A DNA stretch of 64,000 bases. It comes from Serpula lacrymans var. lacrymans S7.9 (Eukaryota; Basidiomycota; Agaricomycetes; Boletales; Serpulaceae). Shown piece after piece: positions 11,316-23,702 of this stretch; within the stretch, counting starts at the first letter, position 1, and each line of letters starts with the position of its first letter. A model generated the notes under the pieces. That model ran no database searches. It saw only the letters and a program-made list of their open reading frames with translations, and was not told the origin of the DNA. Location of the stretch: positions 1,906,430-1,970,429 of the forward strand of contig NW_006763295.1 in NCBI RefSeq assembly GCF_000218685.1. Direction: 5' to 3'. The translations under genes and the position numbers were made by a program.

Positions 11316-12258
11316 AACTGGGAAACAAAAGCTGGAGCTTGCTGGTAACAGAGCGCTGGTAATAGGATGTAACAGGATAAGTTTACAACCGCGACAATTA
11401 GCTGGAGACTTCTTACCTCCGTATACCTTCACTAAAGGTACTAATCCAGCCAGGTTACCGAGGACCAATCTCTGATTAAATCTCGTTTAATTATGTAATA
11501 CTCACATACCGATCTGGCTTCTCGGCTGCGAGCCACTGCACCCCATTTTTCAACCTCCGCGGCCTGCATACCCATGCGTTTCCCTTTCTTACCTCCTTAT
11601 GGCAGGCCCATCGTCAGGAACACCCATTCCCAGATTTCCCTATAGTTCCAACACGGTCCACGTTGACCTCCCACGTCCTGCTTGCACAATAACCGCCGAT
11701 AGAGTCCTCGCCACCTCCGAGTCATTCGCAGCTCCCTCGTCGGAGAGTCCGTTGGATATATGTCCGAAACCAACTCACCTTCTCGCCAGAAGCTCCCCAC
11801 ATCAGAACTCCTCGAACATCGCCAGCAACGTAACATCCAGACATCCGACCCACTAGTCACCTCGTGTCCATTCATTTCGGGTACTTTCATAACATATCTG
11901 GTTGCCTCAATTGATAAAGTGGATAAAGTGAGCCAACAATGACCAGCTGACGTTCAGTCACCTCCGACAACAACGAAATGTAACAGAAATCTGTCCGACA
12001 CGGCGCTCCGGTTATCGCTCGCCGAAGTTTAGTAACATGCTCGGCACAATGTTCCTCCCAGGCTGCTTATACTAGCAGTTCCCACGTACAATATAACCCT
12101 AACCTCACTTATTCGGCTCCGTTTCTCACCCACACGCGCGTCAACACAGTCAAACAAGTCAACGCGTCTTTCTTTGACTCTGCCACCACCGCGCGTTTCA
12201 AGTTTTTATTCTTATATTCTTATTTTCGTTTCGTGTCCGTATTATTATTGTGCAAATC
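11316..12258. other. Intergenic region upstream of CHZ1
   Basis: About 940 bp containing the 5' flanks of the DUF6593-like gene (-) and CHZ1 (+). An 85-codon Pro/Ser-rich frame at 11599-11856 (+) shows no recognisable motif and is not called. Confidence 0.4.
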
Positions 12259-12731
12259 ATGTCGAACGAGGCCGGTGACATAAAGTACGTGTTTGAGAAT
12301 ACCGGGAAATAGACAAACTGATGTGTTATTTGGCGCGTTCAGAAGTGCAAGCCCAGCCAAAAATGGCTCATCGGGCGTGACGGCCTCGCCCGTTAGTAAC
12401 AAGGGGAAAGGGAAGGTTGCACAGGCAGATGAATCGATGGACGAGGAAGAAGAGGAAGAGGAGGATGATGACGAGGAGGAAGAAGAAGACGACGACGATG
12501 ATGATATGGAAGAGGTTTGCGTCTCCTTCCCTTCCCTTCTCACAAAGTCTTTTTCCTCATAGCCTTTTCCAGGATGAGGATGGCGAGCCTGAAGTTGACC
12601 CTTCCGCTATCATCTCAAGTGGTCGACGCACGCGTGGCATAAAGGTCGATTACAGCTCTCCCGCTGCTCTTGCCAAAGCCGGTTTAAAACCCGAGGATGA
12701 GGATGAAGACGAAGACGAAGAAATGAAGTAA
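12259..12731 (+). CDS. CHZ1: Histone H2A.Z-specific chaperone Chz1
   Basis: Small, intrinsically disordered nuclear chaperone that binds the H2A.Z-H2B dimer and hands it to the SWR1 exchange complex. Three exons (12259-12284, 12343-12514, 12573-12731) give 118 residues. The order is a short N-terminus, an uninterrupted Glu/Asp block (about 25 residues, encoded by GAG/GAC runs near 12440-12512), then the CHZ motif DPSAIISSGRRTRGIKVDYS. It closes with a second acidic run (EDEDEDEDEEMK). The CHZ motif together with the acidic flanks is diagnostic. The frame is conserved only after both introns are removed. The opposite strand reads as poly-Ser, which is a shadow of the acidic repeat. Confidence 0.9.
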
Positions 12732-13137
12732 ACCCTTGAAGCAAATAGACAAGTGGTCATATGTATAGAGCTTTCCTTTGTCGGTGGTGCGAGGCTTGTG
12801 AACTATAAATGTTGTACAATTGAACTTTTTAGACTCTTACTCCCTTTATCGTCCTCTTTCGTTGCTGCGGTACGCCCAATGTTCTATTAATACTGTCGCA
12901 GCTTTTCACAATGGTATAGATCAACTGCATTTCATCTGGTGGTACTTACTCAGACTAGCTGACAATTGAACGAATTAGCACAATAAGTTATTCTTCCAAG
13001 TCCAGCCTGATTAATACATGTGCTACTCTACTTCAAAGCATACGCTTCCATAAGTTACAAAACGTCGTCTATACCCTATCCTGGATGTGAAACACAACCA
13101 AGACAGACGCCACTAGTACCACTGCCAAATTCTTTAC
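12732..13137. other. Convergent intergenic region
   Basis: About 400 bp of 3' flank between CHZ1 and the F-box gene; AT-rich, no feature recognised. Confidence 0.4.
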
Positions 13138-15206
13138 CTACTTACTAGTGGATGCCACACCGAATGTCAGGAAGCCCCATACTGCTAATGATCCAAGGGA
13201 GACTAGAACCACAAGCACCCGTGCTTCTTCTCCCGCAGTACTGCGTTCTAGCAGCAACTCACCCAGACCCCTTCTTTTGTGCCCTGGGTGGAGATCCACC
13301 GTATATCGCCGCGTTCGTGGACAGCTGTATGACCAACTCCAGCCCCAGATAAGGCCCACGTGCCAAATCATCGCGCGCCTCTCGACGCAAGAAAGCACGG
13401 CGGGCAGACCATGTTGATCAGCGGTCAAGTTGTAAGTACCCGATTCGATGTATGCGTGATTCGGCGGGGGGTGGGGGGTGGTAGATGAGGTGGCGTTGAG
13501 TGGCTGGAACGGAGTTGGCGGGGGAAGAGGCAGGGAGAGGGAGGATGGGATGAAGGTGATCGTGAAGGTGCTGAGACGCGGATGTGCGCGGGCTATATGA
13601 ACGGCGCAGGTTGACAGAGGGTCTTCATTTGGGAAGCGAATGATGTTGAGGGTGAGGGAACGAAGTCGTGTGAGATGCCTGATTGATCTAGCGAATGATT
13701 CCTGTTGTGGGGAACATGTAGGATCAACTGAAGGCGCTAAAGAAGGGCAACTTACGAGCTGAAAAGACGGCTTGCGTGCACAAGTTAACTCGAGCTCGAC
13801 AAGATAGGGACAAGCAGAAACCAGTGACCTTAGCAGGCTACCACTTTCGTAAGTAGAATGAAATATGAAGGAAATCTTCAGGGACCTGAGCAGAGGAAGT
13901 CCTTGGAGAACACTGGATACAACCATCGGAGCCAGATCGCGGATGACAATCGGCTCATGGAAGCCAACACTTTTAATGCTGGGATGCGAAGGTGATATAG
14001 CCTGCAGGTGCTCCAGCGAGCCGGTGAAGTGCTCGAGACAAGGTAAAGCATCGTGATGTAGAGTGGGCAGGTGCATAGGGTTCAACGCATACCGTGATAT
14101 GTGGAGTGTCCGGAGTTCACGATGGGCCTCCAAGAAGGCGATGAATGGGCGTTTACTTGCAGAGCTGACGGGAATGTGCCAGTCAAGTGCGACGTCTCCT
14201 ATTATGAGTTTGCGAAGGTTCGGCCAGCGGCCCCGAGACAACGCATGCGCATCCGTGGGCACGGAGGAAGTGCCGTCGATGCATAGTTCCCGGAGATCTG
14301 GCGAGCGCTTGATAAGCATATCGCACAGGCGCACGGTATGCAAGCTCTCTTTTGCACTGTGAGCAAGGTATAAACGGGACAACAGTTAAACCCCCTACCT
14401 TCAGAAGGAAGCTCGGCATGGTTAATATAAAACCCGTTCTTCAAAATCAACGAGAATCCATGTAGATTGTTGAAGTCGAACAGCTGTGCACACGATATAA
14501 GTTACTGGGGGCGCATAATAGAGTTCACGCACATGACTATTGGGGTTGGGCAGCGTCGACCCAACTGTGGTGCCTATAGTACGCAGCTGTGGACAGCTGA
14601 TAAAGCACTTTTAATTAATTCATCGTGAAAGCCAGCATGATGGACTTACGACATTCGTAGCGCAAACCACATGTCGTCGAAGGGTGGACCTTCGTTTCCG
14701 TCCCATACAAATGTATTGAGAGCGTCAAGCTTCGCAGCAGCCTTCCTAACAGCGGACGAGATCAGATATCCGTCGACGACCTCACTTTCACCAGGAGAGC
14801 GAACATGATCGAATCGAATGAATAGTTTCTGAACGTGTCGGGCGATATCGGGTCTGCGAAAGAGCATGGCGAGCGTATTAACGCACTGTGACACTGTATC
14901 CAGATGCACATATGCATAAAGTGAAGGACAGATATTGGTGAACAAATGAGAGCACTGCACATGTTGTGGAGTTAGATGCGGAGTGAGCCATCCCGGGAGC
15001 CTGCATGGGTAAGACAAGTGACTGACCGATAGTCCAAGGTGGAGGATATCTGAACGAGAGTGGAGATAGCTAGCTATTTCCAACAAAAGATCACCAGGAA
15101 GGCCTGCCAGTCGCAATGAGTCTCGGTTGACTGAACCCTTACGATGTCGATGTACGGAAGTGCGTCCAGCACCTTTCGAGGGTCTTGTGTCAGTCAGCTG
15201 GGCCAT
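13138..15206 (-). CDS. F-box / leucine-rich-repeat-like protein
   Basis: Five exons (15206-14650, 14596-14533, 14483-14399, 14348-13756, 13701-13138) sum to 621 codons. An F-box-like segment lies near residues 37-75 (LAGLPGDLLLEIASYL followed by LGLSVSHL). Irregular LRR-like repeats follow, with short hydrophobic beta-strand signatures such as LRKLIIGDVAL, LRTLHISRYAL, LRSLKISFIF and LRSLTLNIIRF. The intron 13755-13702 is exactly 54 nt and open in frame, so an isoform with 18 extra residues is possible; the strong gtaagt donor favours removal. The C-terminus has a hydrophobic segment (VLVVLVSLGSLAVWGFL) that could be a membrane anchor. Such F-box proteins are numerous in Agaricomycetes; the SCF substrate is unknown. 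Confidence 0.78.
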
Positions 15207-15569
15207 GGAGGGTATGGGGATGTGTTTCAGCAAGGAGAGTACTGTAATGATGTATCCGAGAGCAAGTGCAGAGCTAGAAAGTGACGAAGTTCAGTGCAGT
15301 CATGCGAGGGTAAGATAACAAGAGCTTAAGTAAAGCCTGTGCAGGGCACTGTAAGCGATGACCGAGGCTGGGAAGACCATGAGAACGTCTGATTGCCTAA
15401 AGAGGTAACAAAGAATGTTCATCTGACCAGACCGCAACTCAAGCGGCTTGCAGTTATCATTTGAATTCGCATCTGTACTACCGTGCCCAAGGTAAGCCTC
15501 ATCGTTCTTCCGGATAATAAAACCCAGCTGCAAGGTTATACCTTGCGCCCTTCTATCTCTGTCGCTGAT
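15207..15569. promoter_or_regulatory. Divergent promoter region of F-box and FMO genes
   Basis: 363 bp between divergent start codons. No specific site identified. Confidence 0.35.
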
Positions 15570-18098
15570 ATGTCGTCCCAGCTTTCTCTCCCAACTCTCG
15601 ACAGGCTCGGTAGCACGATCCCAGATGACCTCGACGTTCAGCATGTTGCACAACAATGGTTCAAAGCCTTTTCAGCAGGCATGATGGCAAGAAGGCCAAA
15701 CGCCGTTGGTTCTGTCTTAGTGGATGATGCATTCTGGCGTGATATGTTCGCACTGACATGGGACATGCGTACATTCCAATCTTCCCCAGTTATCGAGCGT
15801 TTCCTTACCGACCAGCTGAGAACCTTCAGTCTATCTTCTTTCAAGCTCAGGAAGGAGCTAGTACGCTTGGAGAGACCTTATCCAGACTTGGCTTGGATTC
15901 AAGGATTCTTTGATTTTGAGACTCAAGTTGGGATTGCATCAGGTGTTTTCAGGCTCGTTCCGTTATCCAACGGAGAATGGAAAGCACACGCGATTCTCAC
16001 AAACCTCGAGGACTTGAAAGGCTTCCCAGAGAAGATTGGGTCGTTGCGCAACTTTCAGCCGAATCATGGCAAATGGGCTGATCAGCGCGTTCGCGAAAAG
16101 GAATTCGCTGACGCAGATCCCCAGGTAGTTGTGATCGGTGGCGGACAGAGTGGTTTGGAGGTAGCAGCACGGCTAAAGGCCCTTGATGTGAGCGCACTCG
16201 TGGTGGAGAAACATGAAAGAATAGGAGACAACTGGAGGAAGAGGTATGAGGCGTTGTGTCTGCACGATCCAGTTTGTAAGTAGCACATCTCATATTTATC
16301 ATCATGTAACTCATTATCCACATAGGGTATGACCATATGCCTTACCTTCCGTATGTTTGGTGTTTACTCAAGTCCTTCTAATCTGACACTGCATTAAATA
16401 CAGTTTTCCACAGACGTGGCCCGTGTATAGTCCGGCACTCAAGCTTGCGGACTGGCTAGAGTCTTATGCACACACTCTCGAGTTAAACGTGTGGACTTCT
16501 TCGGCTGCCACCAGTGTCACTCCACTTGCGTCTGGATCCAAGCATAAGTGGCGTGTAGTTGTGAACCGTCATGACGGGCAGGAAAGAGTATTGAACGTCA
16601 ATCACGTCGTTTTTTGTATGGGATTTTCAGGAAAGATTCCAAATATGCCGACGTACCCTGGAATGGTATGTAATTCTCTCTGGGACTTCAGCATAAGACT
16701 CTTGATATCCTTCACAGGACACGTTCAAAGGTCAGATCCTGCATTCAACTAACCACAAGAAGGCCTTGGATCACATTGGGAAAAAGGTTGTTGTCATCGG
16801 CGCCTGCACTTCCGGTAAATTAGGATTTCGTCGTTGTTTCTTTGTTTCTTTGATTGAACAATAAACGTCTAGCACACGATATTTGCTCTGATTATTATGA
16901 GCATGGTATTGGTGAGTCGTTCTCTACTGATATAACGTCTTTCGTATACTGATGCTAGGATCGGGTAAGACGTGACAATGTGCCAGCGTGGGCCTACTTA
17001 TATCATGACAACGAAGGAGGGAATGCCTAGATTATTGTGTATGTGTCTGGGTTCAATGAGTCAATAGCTGCATCCTCGGCTGAACCCTTCTCATACACAC
17101 AGCAATTTACTGGGATGGGGGTCCACCTACGGAGATTGCAGACAGGATAAACGCATCATACCCGAACTACCTCCTTAAGCTCATGCATGTTCGAGTAACG
17201 AAGGATATTGCCGAGGCTGACAAGTGCGAATTTTCACTTTCTACTATACTCTGTTGGCTATGTGATTTAAAAATTATTCTAGGGTCCTTCTGTATGGTCT
17301 TCAGAAGCGCGGGTTCAAGCTAACATTCGGCGTGGACGACTCTGGTTTTCTGCTACTGGCGTTTGAAAAATCAGGAGGTTACTATCTGGGTTCGTTCTAA
17401 ATCTACCACGGAGTTTCTTCAGTTGCGCTGAGAGTGTCACTTGTTGATACCTCAGACGTCGGTGCTTCGCAGTTGATCGTGGACGGCAAAATCAAACTGA
17501 AATCTGATAGCCCTGTCGCGAGGTTTACCCCTTCAGGACTCGAATTCGAAAACGGGTCAACACTCGATGCGGACGTCGTTATTTTTGCCACTGGGTACGT
17601 CACCTACCTTACGATGAGAGTAACTGGCTTTAATCCTAGGGGATATGATCACAGGTTCTCCGATGTGCGCTCGTCATATCGGGAAGTTTTAGATGACGCG
17701 ATTGGTGATAAGCTAAGTCCGATTTGGGGTCTCAACGCAGAGGGTGAATTCAACTCGGCTTGGCGTGAGGTAGGAGCAGAAGGGATCTGGTGTATGATGG
17801 GTGAGTTGTGGAGGTGCTTCTTCTATCAGGCCAGGGGTACCACCCCAGGTTAAAGGAGTGGGGTGCAGTACAGGATGCTAATCTAGTTTTGATATAGGTA
17901 ATCTTGCTTTGTGTCGATTCCATTCGAAACATCTTGCCCTTCGTGAGTCACTCTCCTACAGTGTTCGATTCCTCGTCAACAGCTCTCACTTATGTCATCG
18001 TATCAGAGATCAAAGCGAAAGAAGAAGGCATTTTTGGGACGAGATATACTGACTCATGGTTGTCTGAGCATCATGACGTGCCGCGTGCCAGACTGTAA
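15570..18098 (+). CDS. Flavin-containing monooxygenase (YUCCA/FMO-like)
   Basis: FAD- and NADPH-dependent monooxygenase. Twelve exons sum to 632 codons (15570-16275, 16326-16350, 16404-16665, 16718-16814, 16873-16911, 16970-17038, 17103-17223, 17283-17389, 17423-17594, 17640-17800, 17898-17942, 18007-18098). About 150 N-terminal residues look like an NTF2-like domain. Next are the FAD-binding VVVIGGGQSGLE, the FMO signature FKGQILHSTNHKKA (FxGxxxHxxx), and the NADPH-binding VVVIGACTSAHDIC. VIFATGGYDHRF is the late ATG-type motif, here with an extra Gly dictated by the exon 9/10 junction. The 25-nt second exon supplies WYDHMPYLP, conserved in this family. Substrate unknown; related fungal enzymes act on small N- or S-containing or indole compounds. 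Confidence 0.88.
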
Positions 18099-18170
18099 AG
18101 TGGCAGGCTTAGGGGGAACCGCAATAGGTTATCTCAACGCATATAACAACATTTACTATCTTTATCGACA

Positions 18171-19686
18171 CTATACAAGCTCGTCCAGACCAAATAGCTG
18201 TACCGTATTTTTATATGCCTTTTCAGTCACTTTCTCGAAAGGAACACCTTCGTTCAATCTATGCACTACCCATGCAACACCCCCGATTGCACTTGGTTCA
18301 TTTCTGCCTTTGACTGGTTTTCCATAAACGAAGGATTCCGGTTTTGTAGCAGAGGGAAAGTACAGGGCTCGGAGGTTGACGGGAAGACTATCCAAGTGTG
18401 GTTTCGACGCATGCGTTGAAGTCATCGAGCACCAAGGTGCATCTAGGATGACATATAAAACCGTACCTCCGGAAATAGAGGGATCTAATTACCTGTTTCC
18501 AGAAGGAGCTTTTCGGGGCGGATAATCTTGGCAGCCTGAAGGTTTTGCTCTGTCTTCATGGAACATCCGTTCACGCTATGTATGACGCAAACATACCCGT
18601 CAACCATTCAAGGCATCAATGGGCACTGTAATTAGGACGAACCTGATATGAAAACCCATGGCCATCTAAAACATACATGTTTTGGCTTGCTGTCAGAAAA
18701 CATAAGACAAATATCACCTACAAGCTCTTCGACTTCCTCGACGGAACCGGTGAAGCTATGGACGACACCCCCTTTAGCACCTAAGGCTCGGCCTCCGTTA
18801 TCGCTGAAGCCTTCTTCCTTCAAAATGTTTACAAAGTCAGCGTGGGCCGCACGAGAGTGGAGAAACAATGGCAAGTGGAATTTCTTTGCAAGACTGAGCT
18901 GCGATCCTGAAGTGATCGATGAAAAAAGGTGGACAATGTCTCATGACAGGCGACTTACGAAAATGCTTCTTTTGTACATCCTTCGATGCGAAGTGAGTAC
19001 GGTCATAGTCTGTTTGATCATAGTAGGCGTTTTACACACAACGTCACTGGAAGTACACATACCTAAGCCACACTCTCCAATCGCAACGACGCGACCATTG
19101 CCAAGTAGGTTTTTCTGAATTAAATCATCCAACGCTTGAAGATACGCGTCGGGTCCATTAGGGTACTGTTCGAATTCTTTTGAGCGCGTTGGATGACAAC
19201 CAACTGTAGCATAGAGATCTTTGACACCATGGGTGTGAGGGAAGGTCCGGCACTATAGCACGAAACTACTAACTGTGTTTTTTGGCAAGGTCTAGTGCAT
19301 GTTTGGATTCCTTCAAGCTACCACCCGTGATGATCATGGATTTGACGCCTGCTGCACGCGATCGGTCCAACATAGACTCGAAGTCATCTGCATTGTCGGA
19401 GACTGAGATACCTTATAACATAGCAGAAGTCGTGTCACCGGCTCACCCTCATGTTTCTTCCTTCCATGATGAGTGCCACGAAATACAGGGTCGGTCAAAT
19501 TCACTAATAATCATCACCGTTGAAGACTTTTGAAGTGTGATGGAATAAGACACCTACCGCCGATATCTGTCGCGGATCTTTCGCATGAGTGTCGATCGAA
19601 TACGATGCAGCTGTACTCAAACCTATGAATCTGAAAGCTCCCTCGACTCGTTCCGTGGGTTTAGCAGTTATAACTGTTACGGGCAT
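18171..19686 (-). CDS. TatD-family metal-dependent DNase
   Basis: TIM-barrel 3'-5' deoxyribonuclease of the TatD/TATDN1 family, implicated in DNA repair and apoptotic DNA degradation. Ten exons sum to 346 codons: 19686-19623, 19566-19558, 19503-19447, 19411-19274, 19218-19063, 19009-18959, 18906-18722, 18665-18643, 18575-18493 and 18442-18171. Joined motifs are [16 protein letters not shown] (it lacks the usual His of bacterial TatD but matches the eukaryotic form), [52 protein letters not shown] and LLLETDAPWC. The metal ligands Glu, His, His and Asp are present. A 9-nt and a 23-nt exon are required to restore the first and sixth motifs. The convergent FMO gene ends only 72 bp away. Confidence 0.93.
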
Positions 19687-20035
19687 CCTTGAATATTGTC
19701 TGCGAATGTTTTTAGAATGGATAAATAGGGAAAATGGGACGTGGTTGGATATATTCCGAGTTCTCTGACTGAGCGACCAGAAACTCATCAACAAAACCGT
19801 CAAAACGAACTGAGCGTTAGGTGTCAAAGACTGACTTAAGCTGAATCAATGAGTATGAAAATAGCTCTGGAACAGGTATGGAAAAATCAACGAGTCTAAT
19901 CCCTTTTGCAAGATTTTCAGTGTTTTCCTGGTGCGGTGTGTGATACCTGACCGTGAACTTCAACTGCGACTGCTGCCATTTTGCGCCGTTAAAGAGGGTG
20001 TGGGTAATAGTATTACCATGAAACCCTCAGACATC
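19687..20035. other. Region between the TatD gene and tRNA-Gln
   Basis: About 350 bp; the TatD promoter side. No further gene recognised. Confidence 0.35.
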
Positions 20036-20158
20036 GGTGCTATAGTGTAGTGGTCATCACTCGGGATTTTGATCAAAAGATCCGCTTACGTAATCCATGC
20101 ACCACACTATAGCTGGTGGGAATTTCCCGGAACCCAGGTTCGAACCCTGGTAGCACCT
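20036..20158 (+). tRNA. tRNA-Gln (TTG), with 51-nt intron
   Basis: The acceptor stem GGTGCTA pairs with TAGCACC. The anticodon stem CGGGA/TCCCG encloses loop TTTTGA plus T, giving anticodon TTG at 20069-20071. The intron 20073-20123 sits at the canonical position after residue 37. The T arm is CCAGG-TTCGAAC-CCTGG. The discriminator is T. Confidence 0.9.
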
Positions 20159-20168
20159 TTATTTTTTT
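20159..20168 (+). terminator. Pol III terminator of tRNA-Gln
   Basis: A run of seven T residues begins 4 nt after the mature 3' end. Confidence 0.7.
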
Positions 20169-20507
20169 ATACATTACATATGCATTGTGTAAATACTATT
20201 GACTGCTCTGTGGTACGAGATCTGCCAGACCCAGTGTGGAACACCAGAAGAGTCAAACAGATGTTGGATGGCTACGGAACTCTGATTGTGGGGGGAAAGT
20301 GTGAGATGCAGTCATTGAGGACGACAGGCTTATATGTACTTTCGCAACATTTCAAAATGACATCGTTCTAATAACATGTGTTGACGTCATGTAGGTTTAT
20401 GGGTAGTACCAGGACCCCGGATAATCCCTAGGGAACCCAGATGTGGCACATCCGGACACCAAACGATTCTGAAGGCCAATTCACCCAGATTTCAGTCCGG
20501 ACATTTA

Positions 20508-20531
20508 GGCGCTGTACGGGAACGAAAAATT
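20508..20531 (+). repeat. Left terminal inverted repeat of the Harbinger element
   Basis: 24 bp; matches the right end with about 21 of 24 positions identical and sits directly against the TTA target duplication. Confidence 0.85.
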
Positions 20532-20731
20532 GAAAAATAAACTTTGCACATTTTTAGCGCCACAGGCTGCCGATATGCCACAAGGAGTGCCATGCTGTGC
20601 TTTTTGACTCAGACCACCACCGACTCAATAAACTCATGTCCAAGAGGAAAGCCTCAGGCTCAGGCCTCAAGGCTTCTTTACACAACTATAAACGTCCTCG
20701 TTACTGGTTGAGAGTGAATAGAGAAACAGAT

Positions 20732-22087
20732 ATGGCCACCCACTCCAGCAACACACCTGACTACCAAGCTCCAAATATCATATTTGTGCCATCTGATACT
20801 AGCGATGGCCATCTTTCCACTAGCACGAAAGACAGGAGGATGTGGTCAGAGGCAGAAGAAGCTACACTGATTTCTTTTTTAAAATCTCATCGATCTGAGG
20901 CTGGCGATGGGCTCAATTTCTCGAAGAAGTTCTGGACAAAGGCTGCTGTAGAATTGTAGAAGATCCACCAGGTTAGCCCTGCGAAGGAGGCTGAGCACTG
21001 CGCTGGAAAATGGGGGAGGGTACGTACCATTGATTAACTGATCTATGGTATTTTCTTGACTGTCAAAGCACTGTCAAAGCAGTCGGGCTTTCATTGGGAC
21101 GACATTGGCGGTGCAGGTATCACAGTGGAGAGTGAGACAGTATGGGCTGAGTATTTAAAGGTAAGTACTCACTTCATACATTGCGACACTCATCTCATCC
21201 ATCTCTAGAAGAACCCTGGTGTCAAGATTTTTTGCAACAAGGGCTGGACCCATTTCTCAGCAATGGACAATCTTATGTGTGGCCGTTTTGCCAAGGGAGC
21301 AAACATTTTTCGCTCTGCCCCCCCTTCTGTACCTGTACCAAATAGCCCTCCTGTGTCTAGCATTACCCCATCATCATCTACGTTTCCTCCCCCTGTAGCT
21401 ATTACCCCACAAATGCCTAGGAGCATTAATACCAACATGCATTCCCATGATGCCAACATTAACCTCTGGCTAGGGGGTGTACCATCTCCCGAATTAATGC
21501 CCGCTCCCTCAACTTTATCATCAACTACCTCCCGCGGGTCTTCTAGTAGCAAACAAAAGGAGCGTGACGCAGAGTTGGATGCCAATGCAGATGCAGATGC
21601 CATGTCGGTTGTCACTCACAGCAAGAGCACAGGCATAACTGTGCATAGCCGCAGCTCTAAAACCCCTTGTGTGGCTGCCAATGCAATGACCGCCACTGCT
21701 CTGACAGGGTTGAATGATACGCTGGGTCAGATCGTGCCCATCATGAAGGGAATCACGGACACGATCCGAAATGAATTTGACACCCCTTTAACAAAGCAGG
21801 GCAGTTCTTCTGCCGTCATACCATCATCCGTGCCAGGGACATCCACCATCACTCCTTCCTCTTTCATCTCCCACTACAACTTCGATATTGCTAAACAGCC
21901 ATCCCATATACAGAGGGGTATTGCCATACAAGCACTGCAAGAGCTCGATCATGAGCTTGGGATTCCCAAGCAAGTCGAACTACTGCATATATTTGAGCGT
22001 GAAATTGGGGTGGTGGATATGTACTTGAATATGTTGCATGCAACAGATTTGCGTAGGGTGTGGATCAGTTCTTTCACAAAGGTCTGA
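20732..22087 (+). pseudogene. Harbinger Myb/SANT-like protein, premature stop
   Basis: Accessory DNA-binding protein of PIF/Harbinger elements that helps the transposase bind the ends. The Myb/SANT-like helix region starts RRMWSEAEEATLISFLKSH and continues FWTKAAVEL. A TAG then occurs in frame at 20957-20959, after which the same frame goes on as KIHQVSPAKEAEHCAGKWGR. Downstream exons carry SGFHWDDIGGAGI, KKNPGVKIFCNKGWTHF and MCGRFAKGANIFRS. A Ser/Thr/Pro-rich linker and a C-terminal helical part ending at 22087 follow. The single stop in an otherwise conserved region points to inactivation, unless readthrough or an unseen intron bypasses it. A second, more degraded relative lies at 36245-37379. 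Confidence 0.75.
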
Positions 22088-22193
22088 TTAGTAGTCATGT
22101 TATGTTTCTTGCTTTTTCGTTTGATCAATGTAACGGAATGTTTGCTTGTCTGCCACAAAACATTAGAATCATTCATAAGAAAATCACGTTACA

Positions 22194-23570
22194 TCATACT
22201 AATTGTCTTCTATGCAGCTCGGCCTGATAATCCTCCCACATCAAACTCGCTATCTGATCCCTCCTGGCGTTGGCTTCTGCCTGGATTGCTTCGGTGGGGG
22301 GGCCTGAAGCTAATGTACCTGTGGCAGCGCTGGGGATGGGGTCTTCAATTAGGGTGTCATCAAAGTCTACAATATCATACAGAGGGCAGGGGGTATGCGG
22401 GCCTGAATAGCCATGTCGTACTCAGGAGGGAGCACGAGAACATGGAAACACCATTTGAGGATGCCAAAAATCCGCTCAATGACGTTGCGAGCGGATGCAT
22501 GTTGAAGGTTGAAATATTCACGTGGGTTTTGAGGCCTAGAAAATGTTAGAATAAGGTAGAAGAGGATAAGGAGGACTTACCTGCAATTGCCGCGAGCATA
22601 CTCCTGCAGGTGGTAGCGTTCACCTCTATAGGGCACTAAGAGCTGAGGACAAGAAGGGAACCCTGCATCCGCTAGGTAATACTTACCCTGCGGGATGTGA
22701 AGGTTACTCATACGAGCGTCATGGAACAAAGCAGCATCTGCAACAGAGCCCTCCCACCCACTAAGCATGTAACTAAATTTTAAATCAAACGTGCAACAGG
22801 CGAGGCATTTTTGAGATATTCCGCCCTTGCGGTTTCGTGAGGCCTGGCGTTTGGAGGCAGAGGGGGAACACGCAATATGTGTCCCATCGATGGCGCCAAT
22901 AGCACCTTCAAAGCGACACAGTTTGGGGTTGTCAATGATATAAGGCAGTGGTGGATCATTCTCAGTGGGTAGATGGACATAGATGTTGTAGATGTCTGGG
23001 GAAGTGAATGCTAGAAACATCTGTATAATAAGTAGTAAGTTAGTTGAAAGAGGGCAGGGGGAAAATATACCTAGAAATTGTATTGCTTGATCGCTGGAAT
23101 TGTTCACCGATATGGCAAACTGATAAGCCAGTGACGCAGGCGTATAGAAACATTGCAAGTTGCTCCTCAATGCGGACATGCCTTGAGTCAATGTATTGAT
23201 AGCGCTTGAGTAGATCTACCAGCCTAAGGAAAACATGGCGCCTGACACCAAGTTCTGCACGAATGCGGTCAGGATGACCACTCAACAGCTCAAGGACCCA
23301 CCCATGGCCAGTCAAAATGGAGGTGTGATATGGCTGGGGTATGGTCTTGTTTAGTTGGTCGTTGGCTACGAGTGCTGCTGATTGCGCAACCGTTTGGAGA
23401 CCAATGAGAGCGAGGGACAGTTGTTGAACACATAGAAGTAGTGCTGCTCGGCGCCTACATAACATTGATGCTTCCTCACTCTCTTCACAATCCTCCTCTC
23501 CCATGCTGTCATCATCGCTGCCCATTCCCGTATCTCTCTGTCCGCGATCGTTGCCTTGATCTTCTTCCAT
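22194..23570 (-). pseudogene. Harbinger (DDE_4) transposase, frameshifted
   Basis: HARBI1-like transposase. The N-terminal exon (start 23570) ends in a helix-turn-helix-like LSVCHIGEQFQRSSNTIS. The catalytic exon carries GAIGAIDGTHIACSP (first Asp) and YYLADAGFPSC (second Asp). After an intron, ASARNVIERIFGILK supplies the catalytic Glu, so the DDE triad is present. Two defects are visible. The intron between the helix-turn-helix and catalytic exons (50 nt, 23068-23019 approximately) joins them one base out of frame. The segment after RIPPALC is also deleted and shifted, so that the family C-terminus (YDIVDFDDTLIEDP onward, ending 22194) is reached in another frame. It is judged a recently inactivated copy. 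Confidence 0.78.
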
Positions 23571-23702
23571 TGTCTCTACAACGATGCCTGTATAACGGTG
23601 AGATTATCGTTCTATCTTACTATACGCGGGTACTAAAAGTTTTCTTTCTCCGCCTCAATGGCCCTCGTGACGCCACTTTCCCAAATCCAAGAAAAATGTC
23701 GC

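Noticed and set aside
12220..12543. A poly-Ser minus-strand frame
   Set aside because: Antisense shadow of the acidic run of CHZ1.
15300..15656. A 118-codon minus-strand frame upstream of the F-box gene
   Set aside because: It overlaps the first FMO exon on the other strand and has no F-box or LRR features.
21205..21615. A 136-codon minus-strand frame inside the Harbinger element
   Set aside because: Antisense of the Myb/SANT gene, which has the recognisable motifs.
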